A DNA stretch of 44,840 nucleotides from Lentisphaerae bacterium RIFOXYA12_64_32 (GCA_001803235.1 MHBL01000327.1:1-44840), one strand, 5' to 3'. Counted from the stretch's first letter, positions 17,672 through 25,351 are shown. A program made the numbers and translations. Notes: generated by a model not told the origin, from the letters alone.

Positions 17672-18492
17672 ACACGGGCTGTATTGAACTGGTATCCGGG
17701 GTCCGCATCGGGCCGGGTTCGAGCCTGGTGGTGATCGCCGGACCGTGCGTGATCGAGGCTGAGGACGTCTGCTTTCGGATTGCCGGTCACATGCAGGAGG
17801 TTTGCGGGCGGCTCGGCCTGCCGTACGTGTTCAAGGCGTCGTTCGACAAAGCGAATCGTACCAGCGTCAAGTCGTTTCGAGGCCTGGGCTTGCACGACGG
17901 GTTGGCAGTCCTCGGTCGTATCCGGGAGCGGTTCAAGGTCCCCGTCCTGACCGACGTTCACGAGTCGGACCAGGCGGCCCTCGTCGCCGGCGTGGTGGAC
18001 GTACTGCAGATACCGGCCTTCCTGTGTCGGCAGACCGACTTGCTCGTGGCAGCAGGCCAGACCGGCAAGCCGGTGAACATCAAGAAGGGGCAGTTCCTGG
18101 CTCCTGGCGACATGGCCACGGCCGTGGAGAAGGTTCGCTCTACAGGCAACACGCGGGTCCTGGTAACCGAGCGTGGAACCACGTTTGGCTACCACAATCT
18201 GGTGGTGGACATGCGTTCCCTGGTGCAGATGGCCGCCTTGGGCGTTCCCGTGGTGTTTGATGCGACGCATGCGGTGCAATTGCCTGGCGGCCAGGGACAC
18301 GCGTCGGACGGTCAGCGCGAATTCGTGTTCCCGTTGGCGCGGGCCGCCGCGGCGGTGGGGATACACGGATTGTTCCTCGAGGTGCACCCGAACCCGGCTG
18401 AGGCGTGTTCCGATGGCCCGAATTCGTTGCCCCTGCAGGACGTCGAGTCGGTCTTGGCAAAGGTGAAAGCCATTCATGAGTTGGTCGGATAA
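17668..18492 (+). CDS. kdsA: 3-deoxy-8-phosphooctulonate synthase
   Basis: 274 residues, normal length. It condenses arabinose-5-phosphate with phosphoenolpyruvate to Kdo-8-phosphate. The barrel strand IAGPCVIEAE carries a cysteine at position 27. In this family Cys at this place marks the metal-dependent class II enzymes, whereas E. coli-type class I has Asn. Other conserved pieces are KASFDKANRTS, PVLTDVHE, VVFDATHAVQLPGG and LFLEVHPNPAEACSDGPNSL. It overlaps kdsC by 17 bases. Confidence 0.96.
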   Translation: MNTGCIELVSGVRIGPGSSLVVIAGPCVIEAEDVCFRIAGHMQEVCGRLGLPYVFKASFDKANRTSVKSFRGLGLHDGLAVLGRIRERFKVPVLTDVHESDQAALVAGVVDVLQIPAFLCRQTDLLVAAGQTGKPVNIKKGQFLAPGDMATAVEKVRSTGNTRVLVTERGTTFGYHNLVVDMRSLVQMAALGVPVVFDATHAVQLPGGQGHASDGQREFVFPLARAAAAVGIHGLFLEVHPNPAEACSDGPNSLPLQDVESVLAKVKAIHELVG

Positions 18493-18997
18493 CGCAGTGC
18501 GGGTGCGTGCCGTAGTCCTTGACGTCGATGGCGTCATGACCGACGGCCGTGTCGGTTATGGCGGAGGGCAGGACGAGGTCAAGTTTTTCGACGTCAGAGA
18601 CGGACATGCCATCAAGATGCTTCGGCGTGCCGGCATCCGTGTCGGTATGCTCTCGGGGCGGAGCAGTCCGGCGAACCGCCGGTGCGCCGAGGAACTGGGG
18701 CTGGACTTTGTGCTCGAGGGCGCGAAGGACAAGTTGGCGGCGTTTGAGCGGTTGTGCCTCGACCAGGGCCTTGATCCATCCGAGTGTCTGTATATGGGAG
18801 ACGATGTGGTGGACCTGCCGGTGCTGCGGCGTGCCGGTGTGGGTGTGGCGGTCGCGGACGCCGTTGAGGAAGTTCGGGAGAGTGTTGAATGGGTCACGGC
18901 CAGTCGCGGCGGGGCGGGCGCCGTACGCGAGGTGGCGGTGGCGTTGCTGAAGCGGCAGGGACGCTGGGACGAGTTGATGTCCCGTTACCTGAGGTAA
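18476..18997 (+). CDS. kdsC: 3-deoxy-D-manno-octulosonate 8-phosphate phosphatase
   Basis: 173 residues, a HAD-family C0 tetramer-type phosphatase. Motif I is LDVDGVMTDG (D16 and D18), motif II is MLSGRSS, and motif IV is MGDDVVDLPVL. It dephosphorylates the kdsA product to free Kdo, so kdsB, kdsA and kdsC together cover three consecutive Kdo steps (KdsD, the arabinose-5-phosphate isomerase, is not present). The start lies inside the end of kdsA; nine bases separate it from lptC. Confidence 0.95.
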   Translation: MSWSDNAVRVRAVVLDVDGVMTDGRVGYGGGQDEVKFFDVRDGHAIKMLRRAGIRVGMLSGRSSPANRRCAEELGLDFVLEGAKDKLAAFERLCLDQGLDPSECLYMGDDVVDLPVLRRAGVGVAVADAVEEVRESVEWVTASRGGAGAVREVAVALLKRQGRWDELMSRYLR

Positions 18998-19006
18998 TGG
19001 CTCGGA

Positions 19007-19558
19007 ATGCGGCACAGATGGGTCATAGTAGTGGCGTGGGTCTTGGGCGGCGTGCTGGCGGCGGCGTTCGATCTCAGTCGTATGGACAAGGTGACGCTGG
19101 CGGAGTTCCGGACCAAAGGCGTCACGGAGGACGGGAAGGTCACCTGGGAGTTGCGGGGCGGCAAAGCGGAGGTGAAGGCGGCCCTGGCTGACATCGAGGG
19201 TATTGAGCTGAAGTTTCACATGAAGGACCGGGAGAGCGTGACGATCACGTCCCCGAAATGCACCTTCAACCAGGCGACGCAGGTCGGAAACAGTGATGCG
19301 CCCATTCATATGGAAAGCAAGTCGTTCCGCCTCGACGGCGTCGGGTACGATGTGTTCGCCGGCGCGCACAAGGTCAGAATCCGGCAACAGGTGCGGATGT
19401 TCATCCTCCTTGATGCGGAGGCGCGGCGGAAGGTGAACGAGGTCCATCTCCGTGGCGGCAAACCGTCAGGGCCCGCGGGCGCAGGCGGCCCGGAAGCAAA
19501 GTCGGCCACGGGTGTGGAGGTCAGAGATGGACAGGAGGCGGGCAATGGCGGGAAGTAG
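19007..19558 (+). CDS. lptC: LptC-like LPS export protein
   Basis: 183 residues with one N-terminal membrane helix (VIVVAWVLGGVLAAAF) and a periplasmic beta-jellyroll-like domain (VTEDGKVTWELRGGKAEV, then ESVTITSPKCTFNQAT). The C-terminal 30 residues are Gly/Pro/Ala-rich and probably disordered. Sequence conservation in LptC is low, so the call rests on topology, repeats and position between kdsC and lptA, where LptC is found in many Gram-negatives. It would bridge the LptB2FG ABC transporter and LptA. Confidence 0.8.
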   Translation: MRHRWVIVVAWVLGGVLAAAFDLSRMDKVTLAEFRTKGVTEDGKVTWELRGGKAEVKAALADIEGIELKFHMKDRESVTITSPKCTFNQATQVGNSDAPIHMESKSFRLDGVGYDVFAGAHKVRIRQQVRMFILLDAEARRKVNEVHLRGGKPSGPAGAGGPEAKSATGVEVRDGQEAGNGGK

Positions 19559-20192
19559 TGTTCTTTGGCGGTACGCGGCGCGCGGCGGCAGGTTCTTTTC
19601 GCGGACAGCCGTTGCCTTGGCCGTCCTGCGGTGTGTTGCCGGGACGGTCGTCCTGGCCGTTGACGAGCCAACTGTCAAGGTCGACATGGCGACCGCGGAA
19701 GACCAGGACGAGCTGGAGATCAGCGCCGACACGATGGATATGGACTTTGCCGACCGCGTTGCGACGTTCCAGGGCAACGTGAAGGTGAACGACTCGCGTA
19801 TGACGCTGCAGTCGGACAAGATGATCGTCACCCTGAATTCTACGGACGAACTGAAGCGGATCGAGGCGTTGGGGGGGGTGGTCATCCAGGAGGCGGGCAC
19901 TGGGCGGCGGGCTACGGCGGGCAAGGCTGTTTACGACGTGGAAGCCGGTAATATTGTGTTGACCGAGGATCCGCGCCTGTATGACACGGAGAAGAATGGT
20001 TCGATCACGGGCGCCACCCAGATCACGTACGACAGGAAGACGGAGAAATTCAGGGTGGAGGGCCAGCGGAACGAGGCCGACCCCAGCCAACGGCCGACGT
20101 TCAAGGTGCTTATTCCCAAGGACAAGGGGAAGGATCTGGAGATCTTCGGCGTCGACAAGGCCAAGAAAGACAAAGAGAAACAAGGCCAGTGA
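19545..20192 (+). CDS. lptA: LptA-like periplasmic LPS-bridge protein (OstA domain)
   Basis: 215 residues from the ATG at 19545, which follows AGGAGG by six bases and overlaps the end of lptC by 14 bases; an upstream ATG at 19527 is the alternative. The N-terminus is a signal-like segment (about 10-40), followed by an OstA/LptA beta-jellyroll: LEISADTMDMDFADRVATF, FQGNVKVNDSRMTLQSDKM, RRATAGKAVYD. The C-terminal 40 residues are lysine-rich. It forms the periplasmic LPS slide between LptC and LptD. A run of eight G (19871-19878) lies in the reading frame. Its TGA overlaps the GTG of lptB. Confidence 0.9.
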   Translation: MAGSSVLWRYAARGGRFFSRTAVALAVLRCVAGTVVLAVDEPTVKVDMATAEDQDELEISADTMDMDFADRVATFQGNVKVNDSRMTLQSDKMIVTLNSTDELKRIEALGGVVIQEAGTGRRATAGKAVYDVEAGNIVLTEDPRLYDTEKNGSITGATQITYDRKTEKFRVEGQRNEADPSQRPTFKVLIPKDKGKDLEIFGVDKAKKDKEKQGQ

Positions 20193-20992
20193 CAACAGAC
20201 TCTGCAGTTGAGAAGCGCGCCGTCCCTGCTCGTGGCGCCCAGTCGGGCGTCCAACCGGCGGCGACTGGGAATGTGCTCTTGGAGACGCACAACCTGGTGA
20301 AGGCGTACCGGGGGCGGTGCGTGGTGGACCATGTCTCGCTGACAGTTCACGGCGGCGAGGTGGTGGGGTTGCTCGGGCCCAATGGCGCGGGCAAGACGAC
20401 CAGTTTCTACATGACCGTCGGCATGATCCAGCCCGACGCTGGGCAGATTCTGTTCATGGGCCTGGATGTTACGAAGCGTCCGATGTACCAGCGCGCCCGG
20501 CTCGGCATGGGGTATCTGTCGCAGGAGCCGTCCATCTTTCGGCGTTTGAGTGTGGCGGACAACATCATGGCGATCCTGGAGACCCTGGACCTGACGCGGA
20601 AGGAGCGAGCCGCGCGGCTCAAGGACCTGCTCAATGAACTGCAGTTGACGTCTCTGGCCAAGCAGAGGGCTTTGACCCTGAGCGGCGGCGAACGGCGCCG
20701 GCTGGAAATCACCCGCGCGCTGGCGACAGGTCCGACCTTCATCCTGCTCGACGAACCGTTCAGTGGTGTAGATCCGATCAATGTGTACGAGGTCCAGAAG
20801 ATCATTGCCCACCTGCGCGACCGCGGCCTCGGCGTTTTGGTGACCGACCACAACGTGCGCGAGACCCTCGCCATCGTGCAGCGGGCCTACTTGATCTGCG
20901 ACGGGCGGATTCTCTGTCAGGGCTCGAGTGAGTTCTTGACCAACGACGAAGAGACCCGGCGCGTGTACTTGGGGCCTAGGTTTACGGCCTGA
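20189..20992 (+). CDS. lptB: LPS export ABC transporter ATP-binding protein
   Basis: 267 residues starting at GTG within the lptA stop (GTGA). Walker A is GPNGAGKT (63-70), the ABC signature is LSGGERRR (164-171), Walker B is FILLDEP (184-190) and the switch His is near 221. GPNGAGKTTSFYM and SGVDPINVYEVQKI are typical of LptB. The N-terminal extension of about 28 residues is longer than in E. coli LptB. The membrane partners LptF and LptG are not in this window, and the rpoN gene that often follows lptB in proteobacteria is absent; hpf follows instead. Confidence 0.95.
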   Translation: MTTDSAVEKRAVPARGAQSGVQPAATGNVLLETHNLVKAYRGRCVVDHVSLTVHGGEVVGLLGPNGAGKTTSFYMTVGMIQPDAGQILFMGLDVTKRPMYQRARLGMGYLSQEPSIFRRLSVADNIMAILETLDLTRKERAARLKDLLNELQLTSLAKQRALTLSGGERRRLEITRALATGPTFILLDEPFSGVDPINVYEVQKIIAHLRDRGLGVLVTDHNVRETLAIVQRAYLICDGRILCQGSSEFLTNDEETRRVYLGPRFTA

Positions 20993-21054
20993 CATTCGGG
21001 GCGGGCCAGGCCCGGGAGTAGGAGTCGGAGCCACACGAAGGACAAGGAGAGATC

Positions 21055-21420
21055 ATGGAAGTCATCATCAGTGGACGACACTACGACGTTGATGAAGCGT
21101 TGAAGACTTTCACAGAGGAGAAGTTCGGCCAGCTTGCGGAGGCATATCCGAAGCTGACGAGTGTGCGGGTGGTCATGCACACTGAACGCAGTTGGAACGT
21201 GGTCGAGGCACACCTGCACGGCAAGCACCTCGTTCTGGAGGCCAAAGCGCAGAGCCGCGAGATGGTCATGTCGGTCGAAGAAGTCATCGGGAAACTGGAG
21301 ACGCAACTCCGCAAGCACTTCGAGAAGATCCAGCACCACAAGGGCGGCGAGAGCGCCGTGGCGGTTGCTCCCGGGGACGAGGTCGCTCTCGAGGCGGAAA
21401 AGGACGATGACCAGGCCTGA
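21055..21420 (+). CDS. hpf: Ribosome hibernation promoting factor, short form
   Basis: 121 residues of the HPF/RaiA (S30AE) family, short type without the C-terminal dimerisation domain. The beta1-alpha1 start MEVIISGRHYDVDEAL and the core SVRVVMHTERSWNVVEAHL, then HLVLEAKAQSREMVMSVEEVI are characteristic. The C-terminal tail is acidic. AAGGAGAG precedes the ATG. It silences ribosomes in stationary phase; lptB followed by hpf is a common order in Gram-negatives. Confidence 0.93.
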   Translation: MEVIISGRHYDVDEALKTFTEEKFGQLAEAYPKLTSVRVVMHTERSWNVVEAHLHGKHLVLEAKAQSREMVMSVEEVIGKLETQLRKHFEKIQHHKGGESAVAVAPGDEVALEAEKDDDQA

Positions 21421-21557
21421 TGCCCGCAGGGCCGGGCCAGGCGCCGGCGCTTGGGTGCATCTGGCATGGGCTTGCTCGTGACAGCACATCGGGCTGTGCG
21501 GTGATGCGGCAGCGCTCCCGGGCGTTGGCGCTTTACTGACGTGCGGAGCCGCCGGTC

Positions 21558-21587
21558 TTGAAAAGGCCAGAGCCGGGGCGATATTAT
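21558..21587 (+). promoter_or_regulatory. Sigma-70-like promoter of the small basic protein
   Basis: TTGAAA (21558-21563), an 18-bp spacer and TATTAT (21582-21587), followed by an AT-richer leader to the ATG at 21644. This is one of two clear vegetative-type promoters I can see in the window. Confidence 0.55.
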
Positions 21588-21643
21588 GGGCCTTAATCTT
21601 GATCGGATAACAAACAGAGCGGGTTAACAGCAAGGATCCACGA

Positions 21644-21799
21644 ATGTCACGGCACTCATCGCTCAAATTGAGAGGCGCTATTGCCACCAAGCGGAACGTC
21701 TTGAAGCGGTACGAGCGCGTCGATATCCTGAAGGCGACCGGACGGTACAAGGAAGGGGCGAAGGTCTGGGGGCTGCCCAAGACTAAGCCGAAGGAGTAG
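21644..21799 (+). CDS. Small basic ribosome-associated protein (PVC type)
   Basis: 51 residues, about one third Lys/Arg, beginning MSRHSSLKLRGAIATKR and ending LPKTKPKE. The sequence matches what I remember of the small basic protein family of Chlamydiae, Verrucomicrobia and relatives, thought to associate with the ribosome. The gene stands alone between its own promoter and a strong terminator, which fits a highly expressed ribosomal component. It sits directly after hpf, another ribosome-binding protein. It is the best lineage marker in the window. Confidence 0.85.
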   Translation: MSRHSSLKLRGAIATKRNVLKRYERVDILKATGRYKEGAKVWGLPKTKPKE

Positions 21800-21838
21800 G
21801 GCGCCTGCGTTCCCGCTCAGGGAATGGGAGCGCTTTCC

Positions 21839-21918
21839 GAGCCGCCGCGAAGAGGCGTCCCAGCCTGACCGCCGTTAGGTGGTGCAGGGTTGGGCCTCGT
21901 CGCGGCGGCTCCTTTTTT
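21839..21918 (+). terminator. Rho-independent terminator after the small basic protein
   Basis: Arms 21839-21856 (GAGCCGCCGCGAAGAGGC) and 21894-21911 pair over 18 bp with one mismatch, and a TTTTTT tract follows at 21913-21918. The 37-nt loop is unusually long. Confidence 0.75.
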
Positions 21919-21959
21919 CGACCTGTGCAACAAGGGGATCAGGCCCCGTCACCTTCCGA

Positions 21960-22045
21960 CAGTATCGCGGGCGGCCCCCGCCTGCTTCTCGGCGCCCACG
22001 AGGAACAAGACTCGCATGGCGGTCGGGGGGGCGCCCGCGGTACTG
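21960..22045. repeat. Long imperfect inverted repeat
   Basis: CAGTATCGCGGGCG at 21960-21973 pairs with CGCCCGCGGTACTG at 22032-22045 (one mismatch), and pairing continues inward through GC-rich sequence. It lies downstream of the minus-strand gene ending at 22113 and of the terminator above. It has no poly-T on either side, so it may be a GC-type terminator or a structural element. Confidence 0.5.
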
Positions 22046-22112
22046 CTTGTCAGGAGGGGCCGGCCTGGGCTGGCACCACACGGCTCCGCTTATTGCACAG
22101 GTCGCTCTTCTT

Positions 22113-22394
22113 TCACGGCCGCCCCGTGCGTGTCGTTGCGTGTGGGCGGGCGGTCGGGGGCGTGTGGGTGGGTGGGGTGTGGAGGTCGCTGGCGCTGGTC
22201 AGGCCGTTCAGTTCCCGCCAAGCGCCCCACAGTCCGATCAGCAGGGCGATCAGGCAGAAGATCAGGAACCGTGCCCGCCAGTATCGGTAGGTCACGTGCG
22301 GGGGCGTCTTCGTTTGGAAACGGAGCGCCGTCTGGGCGCCGAGCAGTTCCCCCATCCTGCCTCGTCTGCCGCTACCTGACCGACTTCGTTGCAT
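22113..22394 (-). CDS. Small single-span membrane protein, unknown
   Basis: 93 residues. It starts at the ATG two bases after the stop of the upstream gene (22397-22978), with GGGAG seven bases before it. The N-terminus is Arg/Ser/Gly-rich, one helix spans about 41-60 (ARFLIFCLIALLIGLWGAW), and the tail is Thr/Pro/His-rich. No family is recognised. The close spacing suggests that it works with the upstream coiled-coil membrane protein. Confidence 0.6.
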   Translation of the reverse strand: MQRSRSGSGRRGRMGELLGAQTALRFQTKTPPHVTYRYWRARFLIFCLIALLIGLWGAWRELNGLTSASDLHTPPTHTPPTARPHATTRTGRP

Positions 22395-22396
22395 GG

Positions 22397-22978
22397 CTAC
22401 ACTCCCAGCGCGACAAAGACGCCGACAACGATGATGGCCGCGGCCAGCAGCAGGGCGACAATGAGCGGCCAGGTCAGGCCCCAGCCCAGTCGCGTGAGGT
22501 CCCCCCATGTCAACGACATGAGGAGGTGCCGCTGGTCCGGTGCGTCGGCCTGGTCTCGCTCGACCTTGAGCAGTTCCATGTGGGCGTTGTGGACGTGTCG
22601 TTTCCACTGCCGCAGCGCCTCCGAGCCGGTGTCGGTTTCCGGTAAAGTTCCCAGGTTGTCCAGGCTGTCGAGTTGGCGGTGGAGCACTTCGAGGTGCGCG
22701 TGAATGCGGTGTCGATCCTTTTCCTGCTCAGCGATGGCTTGCCGCAGTCGCTGGGTGATCTCGCCGTGCAGGCGTTCGAGTTCGACCCTTTCGCTGCGCG
22801 TGACAGCTTTGCGAATCTCGGAATGTTCCACCCGGACCAGTTCCTTGACGTCGGGCTCGGAAGGCTGCGGCGCAGGGGCAGGGGGGGGGGGCGGGCTGTC
22901 CTGCTCGGTCGTTGGCGGGTCGCGCGGCGCAAACCGCTGGGTGGTCACCAGGCGTTCGTTGAGGAATCGGGGAGACAT
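22397..22978 (-). CDS. Coiled-coil tail-anchored membrane protein with poly-C tract
   Basis: 193 residues of unknown function. A Pro-rich segment (PPPPPAPAPQP, 29-39) is encoded by an 11-base C run. A long charged helix follows (about 45-125, heptad-like, E/R/H-rich) and then one C-terminal membrane helix (about 168-190, WPLIVALLLAAAIIVVGVFV). The arrangement predicts a cytoplasmic coiled coil anchored at the inner membrane. The homopolymer could shift the frame by slippage, and the whole remainder of the protein would then be lost. An octamer array sits 18 nt upstream of the ATG. It pairs with the 93-residue membrane protein downstream. Confidence 0.7.
   Translation of the reverse strand: MSPRFLNERLVTTQRFAPRDPPTTEQDSPPPPPAPAPQPSEPDVKELVRVEHSEIRKAVTRSERVELERLHGEITQRLRQAIAEQEKDRHRIHAHLEVLHRQLDSLDNLGTLPETDTGSEALRQWKRHVHNAHMELLKVERDQADAPDQRHLLMSLTWGDLTRLGWGLTWPLIVALLLAAAIIVVGVFVALGV
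22881..22891. repeat. G11/C11 homopolymer inside a coding sequence
   Basis: Eleven consecutive G on the plus strand, reading as proline codons of the membrane protein on the minus strand. It is a candidate slippage site, and also a place where a sequencing error would go unnoticed. Confidence 0.7.
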
Positions 22979-22996
22979 GTTAATTACTCAAGTTGG

Positions 22997-23018
22997 TTAG
23001 GCTGTTAGGCTGTAGGCC
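22997..23018. repeat. Octamer array GTTAGGCT x2 + GTAGGC
   Basis: Reads on the coding strand of the downstream gene as CCTACAG, CCTAACAG, CCTAACC, 18 nt before its ATG (22978). The leader of the aminotransferase gene (42613-42648) holds the same words. A partner of the opposite orientation (CCTACAGTCTACAGT) lies at 23121-23135. Confidence 0.6.
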
Positions 23019-23120
23019 ACGCGGCCCACACGCGGCATTGGCGGTCCGGGACCGCCTGCCTCACTTCACAAGACAAACGGCATGGCATCGGATCTTGCGG
23101 GTGTCTCCTCATTGTTATTG

Positions 23121-23135
23121 CCTACAGTCTACAGT
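23121..23135. repeat. Heptamer array CTACAGT x2
   Basis: Two exact CTACAGT units preceded by C, inverse of the array at 22997-23018 and about 100 bp away in the same intergenic space. Confidence 0.45.
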
Positions 23136-23147
23136 CTGCGCTCTCTG

Positions 23148-24005
23148 TTAACCTTTGGGCTCGGTGCTGCTCTTCAGGCTGGGGATGCGGATCTGCATCC
23201 CCGGCTTGAGGCGGTCGCTGCCGTTGAGCACGTCACGGTTGGCATCGCGGAGCAGTGCCCAGTGTTTGCTGGTGCCATAGACCTGCCGCGACACCTCGCT
23301 TAACGTATCACCCGACTTGACCGTATAGTACCGTTCGCCGCTCGGTGGGGTCTCGGGCTGCTCGGGGGGCGGGCTTGTCGGTTTGGCGGCAACGGCAACT
23401 GGCCGTGCATCGGCGGTGCTCGCGGGCTGGGCAAGTTGTTGGCGCAGTTGCTGGATCTCCGTCTGCAACTGGCGGACGGATTCGACGAGTTGGCGCTCTT
23501 GATCGGACTCCGTGGGGGAATCGAGGGCAGGCTTCGGGTCCTCCGCCACGGTCGCAGGTGCCAGTGTCTCGCGGAGTCGTTCGTAGTAGGCCGTTTCCGT
23601 GCGCTGGCGCCATCGTCGCACCATATCGGCGTCATCGCCTTGGGTCACCTGTTGCAGGTACCGATCGTAGTGGTACATGGCAGACACTGCGTCATTGAGC
23701 ATGTCCTCGTAAAGGATGCCGAGTTGCAGGTGAGCCTTGGCGCACTCCGGGTTCCGCCGCAGGCAGCGTTCGAAGGCGGCGGTAGCCTTTTCGTGTTTGC
23801 CTTCCTGTTCGAGCCGCATGCCGCGAAGGTAGTACGGGTCTTTCTCGGCCGGCACGTTTCGTCCGGAACAACCGGCAGACAGGACAGCCAGAATGGCAAG
23901 CGAGACGCTCAGAAGGATTGGGGGCCAGCGTGGTTCACCCCTCCTGTCGAGGGGGGAACCGGTGGGTTCGCCTCGCCTCCTCCCTGTCCCTGGGTGACGC
24001 ATCAA
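23148..24005 (-). CDS. LysM-domain lipoprotein with TPR-like region
   Basis: 285 residues. A hydrophobic signal ends in the lipobox LSAGC (Cys46), so the protein should be lipid-anchored. The N-terminal 27 residues before the signal are long and charged, so the true start is uncertain (ATG at 24005 or 24002; no later ATG fits). Residues about 55-125 resemble one or two TPRs (YYLRGMRLEQEGKHEKATAAFERCL). A short coiled coil (about 168-195) and a Pro/Thr linker follow, then a C-terminal LysM module (about 231-279, YYTVKSGDTLSEVSRQVYG) that binds peptidoglycan. Role: envelope-associated, otherwise unknown. Confidence 0.82.
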   Translation of the reverse strand: MMRHPGTGRRRGEPTGSPLDRRGEPRWPPILLSVSLAILAVLSAGCSGRNVPAEKDPYYLRGMRLEQEGKHEKATAAFERCLRRNPECAKAHLQLGILYEDMLNDAVSAMYHYDRYLQQVTQGDDADMVRRWRQRTETAYYERLRETLAPATVAEDPKPALDSPTESDQERQLVESVRQLQTEIQQLRQQLAQPASTADARPVAVAAKPTSPPPEQPETPPSGERYYTVKSGDTLSEVSRQVYGTSKHWALLRDANRDVLNGSDRLKPGMQIRIPSLKSSTEPKG

Positions 24006-24325
24006 TCGACTTGACCTCGCCAGTGTCAGACTCTGGAACGTGGAACTGCCGCCGTTCTGCGCGGCGGGCTGTGATCACCGCACCACATTGCATCCCAATC
24101 CGTAAGGCTCGTGAATGATCATGTCTTACGGGCGCAGCGCTCAGGCTTCAGGTGCCAAGGTTGTAAAACTCTCATGTTGAATGTGTTGTGTCCGCCTGAT
24201 TTCTGGGCCGCCAGCCCCGGCAACCCGGGCAAGCGTACCGCTACAATATACGCCGTGAACGCTCAGGGAGAAGAGCAACAGGGGGATTGCCTCCGCGAAA
24301 GGTCGAGGGTGTCAAGCCAAGTGGT

Positions 24326-24370
24326 TTGGTATGACCGGGCGGTCTGCCGCCCGGGTGGCGCTGACGCATT
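24326..24370 (-). repeat. REP-like palindromic repeat, copy A
   Basis: A 45-bp sequence that is the inverse of 41879-41923 apart from two differences. The core CCGGGCGG-TCTG-CCGCCCGG is a perfect palindrome with a 4-nt loop, and one side continues as GCGCTGACGCATT. It lies in the gene-free stretch before the isochorismatase gene. Confidence 0.75.
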
Positions 24371-24545
24371 CCCGGTCGCTTTGGTGTCTGAGTGCGAACT
24401 CCGCAACATGGCTGTACGTTACCGTTCGTCTCAGGGTGGTCATGATACGGCAGGGGCCGCGGGCGCAGGCGAACAGACGGTTCCGCTCTGGCAACTCGTT
24501 TCGCACTGGGGAAGGCTGTGTCAGGGTCAGATATGGGCGAAGAAT

Positions 24546-24587
24546 GCCGAATCGACAATAGCGATAGTAATCGTTGTCGGAATCGGC
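24546..24587. promoter_or_regulatory. Imperfect hairpin upstream of the isochorismatase gene
   Basis: GCCGAATCGACAA (24546-24558) pairs with TTGTCGGAATCGGC (24574-24587) with a single bulge and a 15-nt loop. It lies 90 bp before the ATG. It could be a leader structure or an operator. The rest of 24006-24676 shows only the REP-like repeat and no convincing gene. Confidence 0.4.
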
Positions 24588-24676
24588 GGTCGGTCGGGTT
24601 CCCGCCACGGTGCGGGGTATCGATAAGCGATGGCGACGAGGATTGCGAGGAGCGATTGGACGAGGAGACAGCCCCC

Positions 24677-25228
24677 ATGCAGTGTTTGCCGGTCCCAGAG
24701 TACAGCGCCTTAATCGTCATCGACGCGCAGGAGCGGCTGTGTCCTGCCATGCTGGAACTGGAGGAACGCCTCACCATGTTGCGGCGTGCGGTTCAGGTTG
24801 CCGGCCTGCTCCAGGTCAGCGTGGTCGTCACGGAGCAGTACCCGCAAGGGCTGGGGCCGACGGTGTCTACGATTGCGGAGGTGCTGCCGAAGGGCTGCCG
24901 GCGCGTCGAGAAGACGTCTTTCTCAAGCTGGTGCTGTGCGGACTTTGCGACGGCGATCGAGGCACTGGCGCCGCGCGCCTTGGTTCTGGCCGGGATGGAA
25001 ATGCATGTGTGCGTGCAGCACACGGCTCTGGACGCTCTGGCGCGCGGCTACGAGGTCATCTTGCTGGCCGATGCCGTGTGCTCACGCCGGGCGTTGGATC
25101 GTGAGACGTCGCTGGCCTATCTGCGGCAGCAGGGCGCGCTGATCACCACGGTCGAGGCATTGGCTTTTGCGTGGGTCAAAGATTCGCGCCATCCGAAGTT
25201 CCGGGACCTGGTTAGGATCGTAAAGTGA
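24677..25228 (+). CDS. Isochorismatase-family cysteine hydrolase
   Basis: 183 residues. The ATG follows GAGGAGA by eight bases. The fold and catalytic triad of the isochorismatase/nicotinamidase superfamily are visible: D16 (LIVIDAQ), K79 (RRVEKTSFSSW) and C112 (GMEMHVCVQHTA). The substrate cannot be deduced. The pattern GMEMHVCVQ, without the nicotinamidase metal site D-x-H, is closest to YcaC/isochorismatase-domain hydrolases that are usually annotated generically. It stands alone, convergent with metG. Confidence 0.88.
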   Translation: MQCLPVPEYSALIVIDAQERLCPAMLELEERLTMLRRAVQVAGLLQVSVVVTEQYPQGLGPTVSTIAEVLPKGCRRVEKTSFSSWCCADFATAIEALAPRALVLAGMEMHVCVQHTALDALARGYEVILLADAVCSRRALDRETSLAYLRQQGALITTVEALAFAWVKDSRHPKFRDLVRIVK

Positions 25229-25258
25229 GCCATCGGGCCTGTTCCGCCCTGCGGCCTT

Positions 25259-25351
25259 CGTCGTCCACTTTGTCGTCCACTTGATCGATTCGCCCGGTGC
25301 GTTCCGAGTCGGCGGTCAGGCAATTCGACGAAGTTGACGACAAAGTGGACG
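25259..25351. repeat. Inverted pair of 12-mer arrays between convergent genes
   Basis: GTCGTCCACTTT plus GTCGTCCACTTG (25259-25283) are answered by the inverse units at 25326-25351. The arms can form a stem of about 24 bp with a few mismatches around a 42-nt loop. It sits between the stop codons of the isochorismatase and metG genes, so bidirectional termination is possible, although no T-tract follows. Confidence 0.6.

Noticed and set aside
24111..24626. 171-codon plus-strand open frame before the isochorismatase gene
   Set aside because: It is assembled from the REP-like repeat and hairpin sequence, has no recognisable domain and mixed composition, and would overlap regulatory DNA.
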